A DNA stretch of 15,372 bases from Thermococci archaeon (GCA_003660555.1 QMUK01000025.1:1-15372); one strand, 5' to 3'; shown: positions 1-7,750, counted from the stretch's first letter. The notes: a model not told the origin generated them from the sequence alone. Numbers and translations: made by a program.

Positions 1-3000
1 AGGTTCCCTAGGCTGGAAGTCCCTCCTATGTCTGTTCCTATCTTGTTTCCTGCTATCCAGTTGTTATTCGAGAGATCCAGCCAAATTCCTTCTCCATCGT
101 TTCCGCTTATGAGATTTCCTTCTTCTGAGTCGCTTACTCCGTCTCCGTTCGTTCCTATGATGTTCCCATCGGAGTGTGTGAGAGCCACTCCTCTATTTCC
201 ATTGCCGAGGTCAGATGTTCCTCCTATGTCTGTTCCTATCTTGTTTCCTGCTATCCAGTTGTTATTCGAGTAAGATAGGTATATCCCGTTTCCTTGGTTA
301 TGAGATATCACGTTTCCTTCCTGAGAGTCATTGGTTCCATCTCCGTTCGTTCCTATGGTGTTATTATCAGAATATATCAGGGATACTCCACTTCCTGTGT
401 TTCCTGCTGGGTTTCCTCCTGAATCTAAGCCTATGTAGTTTCCTTTTATCCAGTTCCCAGTTATCTCTGCTCCACTACCCCCTTCGAAGTAGATACCGTC
501 TCCCTCATTGGAGTATATGTAATTGCCCTCGATGGTATTGTCTCTCGGGACATAGTATGTCCCTCCAGATTGATAAAGCCCGTATAGGTGAATTCCATGG
601 CCTTTATTGCTGAATATTTCGTTGTTCCTTATCTCGTTGTTAATTGATTCCCCACTCACGAAGATCCCATCTGTAAAGTCGTATCCGTATGGATGTGAGC
701 CATCGAATATACATCCGTTATAGGCTATTGTATTCCCATCCACTATATTGGAATCAGACGCTGCGTAAACTGGGTTGTTCCAGTCATCTGTCCCTATTAT
801 GATTCCATATGCTCCGTTTCCACAACCTCCTGGTAATGAACTCGAACCGTCTGCTTGAGTACCTATCAAATTACCCTCTATTGTGTTGTTGTCTGAGCTG
901 TATACGAAGATTCCCCACCATCCGTTTCCTGAGACTAGGTTATTTCTCAATGTGTTGTTGTCAATACTCCCGTATACTAGTATTCCTTCCCAAACGTTTC
1001 CAGGCTGGAAAGGCGTCGGGGAAATGGGAAGGTGTATAGCGTCTGTCCCTAACCTGTTGACTCCAACGTAGTTGTCTTCGATTAAATTGTTCCCATCGAT
1101 TGACGGTGCAGTTGGGGACCTCGATATTACTATTCCTCTGCCTCCACGCCAGTCCCAATCGCTACTTGTGTATCCATTACCCGAGACTAAATTATGTGCT
1201 ATCGTGTTATTTGTCGAGTCGCGTATGTAAATTCCGTCCATTTCGGTGTTTCCATATACATCATTGTTGAAGTAAGCTGGAGCGTTCGGTATCAAAATTA
1301 CACTTTCTCCAGTGGGATCAGTTCCAATGTAACAGTATTCGACTGTATTATTGCTGGTTCCGGAATCTATCCTTATGCCCGATGCTGTTGGGAAACCCGT
1401 GTAGATGAATCCGCTAATTGCTATCCATCTGACGAAATTATCGTCAGATTGAATTGTTATGACTCCGGTGTTAGGTGAAAGTGCCCAATTTCCATCGCTA
1501 CTGATCAGTATCGGTGGACCATAAGGAAGAGTCCAGCCGTTCCTACTATTCGAGTTCACAGTGTATCCTTGGCCTAAAGCGTAATTTATCTGTTCAAATC
1601 CGTTTAAGTCAGTTCCGTCGTCTTGAATTGCTGGAAGTTGACTTTGTAACGTTATCTTCCAATATCCGACAGTAGAGTTGTAACCTGGATCGGTATCTGG
1701 GATCATGAACCTACTTAGATTCGGACCCGCTATTGCATTCGAGTTCTGGATGAATTGTCTGAGAGAACCTTGGCCTGAGTCGTTGGTATTCACTATTATC
1801 TCGAAGTTGAATCCCATGTTGACTCCCGTTACAGGGCTGCTCACTGTGACTATTACCTGGTTGTCGTCCTCTACTAGGGGATCGTCTCCTCCGAACTCTG
1901 AGTAGCAGTTCCCTGCTGAAGTGCACTCAACGGTTTGCTCTGGCTTCACGTCCGAAACAGTGTAACCTGGGTTCAGGCCTGCAGAAGGTTCCATCCAATT
2001 TGGATCAGTTTCTACTTTGACGCAGTAATCCCCTGGGCCCGGAGCTGCCAAGATGTAGTCTCCGTTTGAATCGGTTATTGTGATGTCGTATATTATTGAG
2101 CAATCGCAGTTTCCTCCCGATACCCCACAAAGCATGACTGTGACGTTCTCCAATGGTGAATCTTCTCCCGGGATGAAGTCTACTCCCAAGTTAGGGGGAA
2201 GGTCCTCGAATATCTTTCCTTCGACTGTGTAGTTGTTCAAGGCTTGGGCGTAGTAGAGGGAAAGACCTATTGCTGCTGTTCCTAATCTATATATGTCATG
2301 AGTAGGATCAGTGGTGTCATAATATGCTCCAGGGGTAGCTGACTCTAGATTTCCTATGATGTAATCCACGGCATCCATTCCACTTGCTATTTCCCTGAGA
2401 GCTAGTAGGGTGTAAGAGCCAGAAGCTTGATCTCTCGAGAATCTCTCGGTGTTGTCGTGGAGTTTATATCCGCCGGGAATCGAACCGTCTGAATCTGTGT
2501 TAGGGCACACGAAGCTTCCATCTAATTGCTGCTGACTCAATAGCCAATTTAACAAGTCTTGAGATGAAGAAGTCTCTCTGAGATATGCCCATGAGATCGC
2601 TGCTGCTGAGGACTCCACTTCATCTCCAGTAGATGCATCAGACCTCGGTAGGGCCCCATTTGTTTTTTGCATATCCTTCAATTTATCAGACAAACTCTGG
2701 ATACACGTGCTATAGTCGTTAGCGCTGAATCTATCCAGCAATATGAGAGAGGACAGCAAAGTGATTATGCCCCTAGTATCGTTTGGTGAACTCTTAGAAA
2801 GCGGGAAACTAGTTCCTGTAGCAGCGTAATACCAATCTCCCGTACCTGGATCGTAGAATACATCTCCCGTCATATCGCATGAGAAATCTGCTATTCTCTC
2901 TGCTGCTTGTAAATAAGTAGAATCTCCAGAAACCTCGTAAAGTTCTGTTAGAAAGGATATCGCTTGTCCCTGATCGGCCATCGTCCAAGTCGCTGATAAG

Positions 3001-3479
3001 CTTGGTGTACTTCCTGGAGTCACTCTCCCTACTCCGGCTTTACTCATACCACAGGAACCTATGAACACGTTATTATTATTGTATACTAAGTAATCTCCCA
3101 ATCCCTTCGCTTTATCGAGGTAGTTCTGAGCTGTGAGTGCATCTCCCTCACTCAGGTAAACCCAGTAGGCTCTGATCATTATTAAGCCAGCCATTGCGTA
3201 ACTTCCAGGCCTCTCACCGTTCGAAGTGTCACCGCAATTCGTGGCTATTCCATTTGGACCTATCGTTGGATCGAATGCCCAAGCCGGAAGTGGTGGATCA
3301 GCGAACTCCGGTTCCCTCATTACATACACTGTAACCATGTCAAAAGCTGGTCCAACTTCGTTGTAGATATAGGAGGCTACTTCTTTGAACTCCTGCCTGT
3401 AGTTGTACTGGGAGCTCACGTGGGATGGCGCCAAGAGGGCACATAGCAATATCGGGATCACAACATAGTAATATCTCAT
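1..3479 (-). CDS. Large secreted multidomain surface protein with right-handed beta-helix (partial, C-terminus beyond window)
   Basis: I translated this frame by hand and found no stop down to the left edge, so at least 1,159 residues are encoded and the end is missing. ATG 3479 follows GGGGAG by 8 nt. Residues 1-23 form a signal peptide (Arg, then VVIPILLCALLA, then SHVSS). Residues about 25-410 are helix-rich with repeated aromatic hairpins and resemble an alpha/alpha toroid (six-hairpin glycosidase or lyase type); I see no assignable catalytic residues. Residues about 417-550 look like an SdrD/carboxypeptidase-regulatory beta-sandwich (VEGKIFED, then GDYCVKVE). Residues 564-582 carry NTNDSGQGSLRQFI, the motif that typically precedes CSLREA-type pectin-lyase-fold proteins. 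From about 690 on, repeats of the N-x-I-x-GN-x-IGTD type indicate a right-handed beta-helix. Likely a cell-surface adhesin or polysaccharide-active protein. The fold calls are inference, and the substrate is unknown. Confidence 0.88.
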   Translation of the reverse strand, partial: MRYYYVVIPILLCALLAPSHVSSQYNYRQEFKEVASYIYNEVGPAFDMVTVYVMREPEFADPPLPAWAFDPTIGPNGIATNCGDTSNGERPGSYAMAGLIMIRAYWVYLSEGDALTAQNYLDKAKGLGDYLVYNNNNVFIGSCGMSKAGVGRVTPGSTPSLSATWTMADQGQAISFLTELYEVSGDSTYLQAAERIADFSCDMTGDVFYDPGTGDWYYAATGTSFPLSKSSPNDTRGIITLLSSLILLDRFSANDYSTCIQSLSDKLKDMQKTNGALPRSDASTGDEVESSAAAISWAYLRETSSSQDLLNWLLSQQQLDGSFVCPNTDSDGSIPGGYKLHDNTERFSRDQASGSYTLLALREIASGMDAVDYIIGNLESATPGAYYDTTDPTHDIYRLGTAAIGLSLYYAQALNNYTVEGKIFEDLPPNLGVDFIPGEDSPLENVTVMLCGVSGGNCDCSIIYDITITDSNGDYILAAPGPGDYCVKVETDPNWMEPSAGLNPGYTVSDVKPEQTVECTSAGNCYSEFGGDDPLVEDDNQVIVTVSSPVTGVNMGFNFEIIVNTNDSGQGSLRQFIQNSNAIAGPNLSRFMIPDTDPGYNSTVGYWKITLQSQLPAIQDDGTDLNGFEQINYALGQGYTVNSNSRNGWTLPYGPPILISSDGNWALSPNTGVITIQSDDNFVRWIAISGFIYTGFPTASGIRIDSGTSNNTVEYCYIGTDPTGESVILIPNAPAYFNNDVYGNTEMDGIYIRDSTNNTIAHNLVSGNGYTSSDWDWRGGRGIVISRSPTAPSIDGNNLIEDNYVGVNRLGTDAIHLPISPTPFQPGNVWEGILVYGSIDNNTLRNNLVSGNGWWGIFVYSSDNNTIEGNLIGTQADGSSSLPGGCGNGAYGIIIGTDDWNNPVYAASDSNIVDGNTIAYNGCIFDGSHPYGYDFTDGIFVSGESINNEIRNNEIFSNKGHGIHLYGLYQSGGTYYVPRDNTIEGNYIYSNEGDGIYFEGGSGAEITGNWIKGNYIGLDSGGNPAGNTGSGVSLIYSDNNTIGTNGDGTNDSQEGNVISHNQGNGIYLSYSNNNWIAGNKIGTDIGGTSDLGNGNRGVALTHSDGNIIGTNGDGVSDSEEGNLISGNDGEGIWLDLSNNNWIAGNKIGTDIGGTSSLGN
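7..270 (-). repeat. 198-bp (66-residue) tandem coding repeat in the beta-helix region
   Basis: Bases 22-72 and 220-270 are identical over 51 nt and lie exactly 198 bp apart, so the period is 66 codons. Both copies encode NNNWIAGNKIGTDIGGTS followed by LGN. Inside the unit, 144-160 is repeated with one offset (144 to 342, again 198 bp), so a third, more diverged copy begins beyond 270. This is an internal protein repeat that probably continues past the left edge, and the near-perfect DNA identity suggests recent duplication or gene conversion. Confidence 0.85.
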
Positions 3480-3481
3480 CA

Positions 3482-3523
3482 CTCCGTCTCCCCAAGCCCT
3501 CAGAGAAAACTAGATATTTATAC
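3482..3523 (-). promoter_or_regulatory. TATA box and ribosome binding site of the surface-protein gene
   Basis: On the minus strand TATAAATA lies at 3522-3515. A transcript starting about 25 bp on would begin near 3492 and leave a leader of roughly 13 nt before ATG 3479. GGGGAG at 3493-3488 and GGAG at 3485-3482 are candidate Shine-Dalgarno sites. Spacing supports the assigned start; the transcription start itself is inferred. Confidence 0.55.
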
Positions 3524-3778
3524 GTTGCGGTTCTCTTCACCCAGAAACAATAACTTCGCAATCGGTCATTCGGATAAGTCTAAAGAGGCATGGAGCAATT
3601 GCACTTCTGTACATTACAGATGAAGAAACTTACCATGAGGTTTCCATACTAAACAGCAGTGGACGAAAAATGCATACTGTAGTAACGGTGTTTCGAAGCG
3701 TGGGGACCCTTACTGTTTCCTCGAAGAGCTGTTGCAACAAGCCTCAGTGGGTAATCAAGAGAAGTAATGGACTTGAAC
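3524..3778. other. Intergenic stretch without a convincing gene
   Basis: About 255 bp separate the surface-protein promoter from tRNA-His. A plus-strand frame is open from 3514 through the tRNA gene, but it has no ATG, GTG or TTG before 3670 and then reads antisense through tRNA-His, so I do not call it. I found no clear C/D-box pair, no hairpin with a T-tract and no repeat. It may hold the 3' trailer of tRNA-His and the upstream region of the surface gene. Confidence 0.4.
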
Positions 3779-3852
3779 TGGGGCCGGGGCCGGGATTCGA
3801 ACCCGGGTCGCGGGATCCACAGTCCCGTAGGATACCTCTACCCTACCCCGGC
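3779..3852 (-). tRNA. tRNA-His (GTG), CCA encoded, no encoded G-1
   Basis: A full cloverleaf can be drawn: acceptor GCCGGGG (3852-3846) pairs with CCCCGGC (3789-3783); the anticodon stem CGGGA/TCCCG closes loop CTGTGGA with anticodon GTG; the T-arm is CCGGG-TTCGAAT-CCCGG. The discriminator is C73 at 3782, as expected for tRNA-His, followed by an encoded CCA (3781-3779). U8 and the GTTCGAATC T-arm fix the numbering, so position -1 is A (complement of T3853), not the usual G. The gene lies 56 bp downstream of the phosphoesterase stop codon. An AT-rich box at about 3877-3887 (AGATTTAAT on the minus strand) is a possible own promoter. Confidence 0.95.
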
Positions 3853-3908
3853 TCGGTGAGTTTCTCTACTCCCCGAATTAAATCTTTTCTGGATTCTGAA
3901 TCACAATG

Positions 3909-4652
3909 TCAATGTATTGCATCGTCCAGCAACTCACTCTTTAGTTCCCCAATCCTCGGGAACTCGTATATCCCAGCTTCCTCATCTACGACGTAAACTC
4001 TCATGTGGTCAACTCCCCTCTCCCTCAAAATCGGGGAGAGTAAATCCTCTCTTCCAGAGACGTTTACTTCCGTCCCTCCCATTAGCGGAGACATGCTGGG
4101 AAGAACTATTAAATCACTTTTCTCAAATTCCCCGTATAGTAAACACTTGAACTTCCACTTAACACCCATTTCGTCTCTTATGGAAATAGCAGGGTGTTCA
4201 TGTCCCATTAAATTCACCTTCCCCAGTTCTACAGGCTTATGGCCATGGAAGAACTTGTACTTCCCTATCGTGATCTGGTCTTTCAACTCAATTCCCCTCT
4301 TCCTCGCAATGGGCTTCAGGTAGTTGTCGTGATTCCCCCTTATTAGGTGGACCTCTCTCCCAGAGAACAAGTCAAAGAAGTCCTTTATCTCCCTCCATTC
4401 CTGCCAACTAGCTTTCGAGAAGTCATGCTTTAAATCCCCAAGGACTATTAGCATTTGAGGATCGAATTCCTCTATGTTCTCCTCTAGATACTCTCTTATT
4501 TTCTTGTATTGGGTCAGTGGCACGTGCACTCCTATTTCCCCAAGGTATATCTCATAGCCGAGATGCAAATCGGAAACCACCAAGGCACCAATCTCCTCTA
4601 TGAATAAGGAATAAAGACCTATTTCCATTCCCCTAGCTAGTTTTCTCGACAA
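3909..4652 (-). CDS. Lhr-associated metallophosphoesterase (SbcD/Mre11-related archaeal family)
   Basis: A 247-residue calcineurin-like metallophosphoesterase with all core motifs: D-x-H at 28-30 (SDLHLG), GD at 72-73 (GDLKHD), GNHD at 106-109, HGH at 136-138 and GHEH at 150-153. These bind a two-metal centre that hydrolyses phosphodiester or phosphomonoester bonds. Length and motif wording match the archaeal SbcD-related phosphoesterase family that is often encoded beside Lhr helicases. The start is TTG 4652, supported by GGAGAGG 7 nt upstream; ATG at residue 9 is the alternative. It overlaps the 3' end of lhr by 20 bp, implying translational coupling. A nuclease or phosphatase acting with Lhr on damaged nucleic acid is a reasonable but untested inference. 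Confidence 0.92.
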   Translation of the reverse strand: MSRKLARGMEIGLYSLFIEEIGALVVSDLHLGYEIYLGEIGVHVPLTQYKKIREYLEENIEEFDPQMLIVLGDLKHDFSKASWQEWREIKDFFDLFSGREVHLIRGNHDNYLKPIARKRGIELKDQITIGKYKFFHGHKPVELGKVNLMGHEHPAISIRDEMGVKWKFKCLLYGEFEKSDLIVLPSMSPLMGGTEVNVSGREDLLSPILRERGVDHMRVYVVDEEAGIYEFPRIGELKSELLDDAIH

Positions 4653-7188
4653 TTGATATCCTCTCCAAAACCATTTGATGGAGGTCCTCTAGAACCTTCC
4701 TCTTGTCCTCCATGAGTATGGCATCTGAAGCCCCTGCCAAGTAAAGGTTGTGTGCAAAGGGAGAAGGTATTTCGAACTCTGGTGAAAACACGTATTCCAT
4801 CTCTCCCCTCTCCAACTTGGACAGGACCTCCTCAGCATTTTTCACATCCATTAGATCCTCCATTATCTCCCTTATGGTCTCTTCAATTACTGGAAATCCT
4901 TTTGTATCTTTTAGAGCCTTTAGGAGAGATTCCGCACTTAGTTGCTGCCTATAGACGCTTTTCTCTCTTCCTCGATAGTTCCTCAGGATCATTAGGGATC
5001 TAGTCGCACAGTGTCTGAACCTCCTCTTGATCATCTCGGTGTTCAGTATGGCCTTCCTCAGTACTTCCCTGATGTTTCTACTGTTGAGATTAGATAATAT
5101 CTCCTTTATTTTTTCTTCTCCAATTCTAGGAACCGTTAGCATGAAGCCATTATCGTTAACTGTTATTAGGACTGTTCTGCCCAAATTCCTGTTGAACAAG
5201 TAAGCTAAAGCCCTAGAAAGTGCATCGTTTACTCTCCTTCCGAATAGGGCATGGAAAATTAGGTGGAGCTTTCTTCCCTCCCTGACTCTTTCTATAAGTA
5301 ATTTCTTGTGGCTAGGCCAATCTCTCACCCCTAAACTATTGAGGAACAGATACTCCTCTAAAAAGTAGTTATATATTGACTTTGCTGAGTTTAAATTAGT
5401 TCTACACTTCTCCTTTATCTCCTCTATGACTTTAGATGGATCTTCTCTGCTATTTATTGCTTGGAACATCCTCTCTCTGAATTTCCCTATCTCTAGGGCT
5501 AGATCATAGGAAAGAGGGAGCATCTCTGAGAACCAACTTGGAACAGTTGGTCTTTCCGAATAAGCCTTTTTCACATAAGCCTTGCTCCCCTTTGCCCTCC
5601 TAAACTCATAGACTCTTCCTCCCAAGACGAATCTGTCGCCGGGCATTAACCTCTCTAGGAACTCCTCCTCTATGTATCCTATCTTCCTACCTTCACAGTA
5701 AACCTTCACCTCGGCTTCATCTGGAATGGTGCCTATGTTAGTCGAGTATATTACCCTAGTGTACTTCCCTCTCCTGCCGAATTCCCTTCCATTGAACCAT
5801 ATTTTCCCATATACTCTGTTACTTTCCAGATCTACTCCATCGTATTCTCCGCTCAGATACTTGAGGACAGAGACGAACTTCTCCTTCTCCAAGTCCTTAT
5901 ATGGATAGGCTCTCTTTACTAGGGAATAGGCCTCTTCAATACTCCAAACCCTGTCTATGGCCATACCAACTAAGTGTTGAGCCAAAACGTCCAGGCAATT
6001 CCTAGGTATTTGCACTCTGTCCAACATGCCATCATATGCCTTTTCTATCATCACAGCTATTTCCACTATGTCGTCCCTGTCCAAGGCTATTATTCTACCC
6101 TTCGAGATGTCTTTGAGCCTATGACCTGCCCTGCCAGTCCTCTGGAGACACCTAGAGATGCTTTTAGGAGAACCAACTTGGACTACTAGGTCAACATAGC
6201 CTATGTCTATTCCCAGTTCAAGGGAAGTGGAACAAACTACTGCCTTTAATTCCCCGTTCTTCAATTTCTCCTCCACTTCTAATCTAGTTTCCCTAGAAAG
6301 GGAACTGTGATGTGCTGCCAGATCCTCCACTTTCTCCTTTCCTAAGTGAAAGACCACTCTCTCTGTTCCGCTTCTGGTGTTCGTGAAGACTAAAGTGGTT
6401 CTGTGTTCTTCTATTAGCCCCTTGAGTGTCTCATACATTCTCCTGGATACCAAATCAGATGGAGTGTTTATCAAATCCTCAACCGGACATATTAGTTTTA
6501 TGTCTGTTTTCTTCAGGTAATCTACTTTGATTACTGTGCAATCTCTTGGTTTCCCATTGGATAAGCCAACTAAGAATTGAGCCACTTCCTCTATTGGGTG
6601 TATAGTGGCCGAGAGGCCTATCCTCTGGAACTCTCCGGAGAGGTCCACTAACCTCTCTAAAGATAAGGACAGATGTACTCCTCTCTTCGAAGAACAAAGT
6701 TCGTGGATTTCATCTACTATTACCCACTTAACCCCTCTCAGCTTCTCTCTGAATTTGGGAGCAGACAACATTATCCCTAAGCTCTCTGGAGTTGTTATGA
6801 GTATGTGAGGAGGTTTCCTTAGCATTCTCTGTCTCTCGGATTGAGGCGTGTCTCCAGTTCTAACTCCAACTCTTATTCGATCCTCGTTCATCTCCTTGAG
6901 AGGTCTCAGTAAGTTCCTCCTTATGTCATTGTTTAATGCCCTTAAGGGCGAGACGTACACACAATAGACCCTGTCTTCTAGGGAATTGTTCTCCGCAAGA
7001 CGTACCAACTCGCTTATAACGTATATGAAGGCAGCTAATGTCTTACCAGACCCAGTTGGTGAACTTATCAGGACGTTCTCTCCCTTGGAAATAGGAGCGA
7101 GAGAGAGGGCTTGAGGGGGACTCAACTCCCCGAATTTTGAGAACCAACTACCTACTTTCGGGTGTAGTATCTCCAGGGCCTCATCCAT
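4633..7188 (-). CDS. lhr: Lhr-family superfamily 2 ATP-dependent helicase
   Basis: A large SF2 helicase of the Lhr type. In numbering from the upstream TTG (7218), the motifs are Walker A SPTGSGKT at 53-60, PLRALN at 91-96, TTPES at 142-146, DEIH at 169-172, SAT at 203-205, FTNTRSGTERV at 278-288, STSLELGIDIG at 330-340 and QRTGRAGHR at 359-367. The long C-terminal part fits the winged-helix and Lhr-specific domains of the Lhr core. Lhr enzymes translocate 3'-5' on single-stranded DNA and unwind duplexes or RNA:DNA hybrids, and are linked to repair. I prefer ATG 7188 (TGAGG 8 nt upstream; first residues align with the family); TTG 7218 preceded by GGTGAT is possible and gives 861 residues. 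Its 3' end overlaps the phosphoesterase gene, and tRNA-Gln lies just upstream. Confidence 0.93.
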   Translation of the reverse strand: MDEALEILHPKVGSWFSKFGELSPPQALSLAPISKGENVLISSPTGSGKTLAAFIYVISELVRLAENNSLEDRVYCVYVSPLRALNNDIRRNLLRPLKEMNEDRIRVGVRTGDTPQSERQRMLRKPPHILITTPESLGIMLSAPKFREKLRGVKWVIVDEIHELCSSKRGVHLSLSLERLVDLSGEFQRIGLSATIHPIEEVAQFLVGLSNGKPRDCTVIKVDYLKKTDIKLICPVEDLINTPSDLVSRRMYETLKGLIEEHRTTLVFTNTRSGTERVVFHLGKEKVEDLAAHHSSLSRETRLEVEEKLKNGELKAVVCSTSLELGIDIGYVDLVVQVGSPKSISRCLQRTGRAGHRLKDISKGRIIALDRDDIVEIAVMIEKAYDGMLDRVQIPRNCLDVLAQHLVGMAIDRVWSIEEAYSLVKRAYPYKDLEKEKFVSVLKYLSGEYDGVDLESNRVYGKIWFNGREFGRRGKYTRVIYSTNIGTIPDEAEVKVYCEGRKIGYIEEEFLERLMPGDRFVLGGRVYEFRRAKGSKAYVKKAYSERPTVPSWFSEMLPLSYDLALEIGKFRERMFQAINSREDPSKVIEEIKEKCRTNLNSAKSIYNYFLEEYLFLNSLGVRDWPSHKKLLIERVREGRKLHLIFHALFGRRVNDALSRALAYLFNRNLGRTVLITVNDNGFMLTVPRIGEEKIKEILSNLNSRNIREVLRKAILNTEMIKRRFRHCATRSLMILRNYRGREKSVYRQQLSAESLLKALKDTKGFPVIEETIREIMEDLMDVKNAEEVLSKLERGEMEYVFSPEFEIPSPFAHNLYLAGASDAILMEDKRKVLEDLHQMVLERISIVEKTS

Positions 7189-7236
7189 GCTTAGTTCCTC
7201 ATTAGCTACTCTGAACAACTCTTATCACCAAAACAG

Positions 7237-7312
7237 TGGTAGCCCGGGGCGGATTCGAACCGCCGTCTCGGGCTCCAAAGGCCCGAATGCTTGACCGCTA
7301 CACCACCGGGCT
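7237..7312 (-). tRNA. tRNA-Gln (TTG), CCA encoded
   Basis: Acceptor AGCCCGG (7312-7306) pairs with CCGGGCT (7247-7241). The anticodon stem CGGGC/GCCCG closes loop CTTTGGA, giving anticodon TTG. The T-arm is GGCGG-TTCGAAT-CCGCC. The discriminator is A at 7240 and CCA is encoded at 7239-7237. Its 3' end is 18 bp from TTG 7218 or 48 bp from ATG 7188 of lhr, so the two may share a transcript. Confidence 0.95.
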
Positions 7313-7324
7313 TCCAGACAGACT

Positions 7325-7344
7325 CTATTTTTATGTATTATAGA
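7325..7344 (-). promoter_or_regulatory. Putative TATA element of tRNA-Gln (and possibly lhr)
   Basis: The minus strand reads CTATAATACATAAAAATAG upstream of tRNA-Gln. TATAAT centred near 7340 lies about 27 bp before the tRNA 5' end at 7312, the usual archaeal spacing. No comparable element fits in the short gap between tRNA-Gln and lhr. Confidence 0.45.
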
Positions 7345-7635
7345 GTGTAGTAGTACTTGCCTCTCTCACTGCCCCTGTATTCATAGAGTAGATAAAAAGT
7401 TTTCAGCCCACGGGAGTTACCTCCACTGCGCGCTCCTAGGATGTCTGAGGCGTTCACTCGACTAATAGATCGTGTTTTACCGCGTTATTGATTACACACT
7501 TGATTAGAATCGATAACGATTTATTGAAATCGAAAATTTACCTAGTATTCTTCGTAGATGGGATGAGCTTAATTATCTGTCACTTCGCATATATCTCAGA
7601 TCGAGAGGCAACTCACTTAGACTAGGGGGGATCGA
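7345..7635. other. Intergenic region between divergent tRNA genes, no gene seen
   Basis: The gap between tRNA-Gln and tRNA-Thr spans 7313-7673. It has no ORF of plausible size. Visible structure is limited: on the minus strand a GGAG-GTAA-CTCC hairpin (7424-7413, GNRA-type loop) sits in a GC-richer patch and is followed by CTTTTT (7399-7394); at 7508-7521 there is a short inverted repeat AATCG-ATAA-CGATT. A small RNA is possible, but I cannot assign a family. Confidence 0.3.
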
Positions 7636-7653
7636 GAAAAACCTTTTTAATCA
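7636..7653 (+). promoter_or_regulatory. Putative BRE/TATA of tRNA-Thr (and hypD)
   Basis: GAAAAACCTTTTTAATC contains an A-rich BRE-like run followed by TTTTTAAT centred near 7648, about 26 bp upstream of the tRNA-Thr 5' end at 7674. It is the only good promoter ahead of both tRNA-Thr and hypD. Confidence 0.5.
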
Positions 7654-7673
7654 CTTGGAGAAATCCAAGCCGA

Positions 7674-7750
7674 GCCCTGGTAGCTCAGCCCGGTGGAGCG
7701 CTCGCTTGGTAAGCGAGAGGTCCCGGGTTCGAATCCCGGCCAGGGCTCCA
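7674..7750 (+). tRNA. tRNA-Thr (GGT), CCA encoded
   Basis: Acceptor GCCCTGG (7674-7680) pairs with CCAGGGC (7740-7746). The anticodon stem CTCGC/GCGAG closes loop TTGGTAA with anticodon GGT. The T-arm is CCGGG-TTCGAAT-CCCGG, the discriminator is T and CCA is encoded at 7748-7750. hypD begins 15 bp after the CCA, which leaves no room for a separate promoter. Confidence 0.96.

Noticed and set aside
22-270. CRISPR-like direct repeat with regular spacing
   Set aside because: The repeats are 198 bp apart, in frame, encode structural beta-helix residues, and the segments between them are also coding and partly repeated.
28-613. Plus-strand ORFs across the repeat region
   Set aside because: They are antisense to the long open beta-helix frame, rich in Pro/Ser/Phe/Leu as expected for the complement of Gly/Asn/Ile repeats, and show no protein-like features.
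3541-3700. Possible C/D-box small RNA (CAGATGAAGA near 3618)
   Set aside because: Only a degenerate C-like box is present and no CTGA box lies at a suitable distance on the same strand.
3670-3996. Plus-strand ORF of 108 residues
   Set aside because: It has no usable start before 3670, reads antisense through tRNA-His and then into the 3' end of the phosphoesterase gene; the tRNA and phosphoesterase calls are far stronger.
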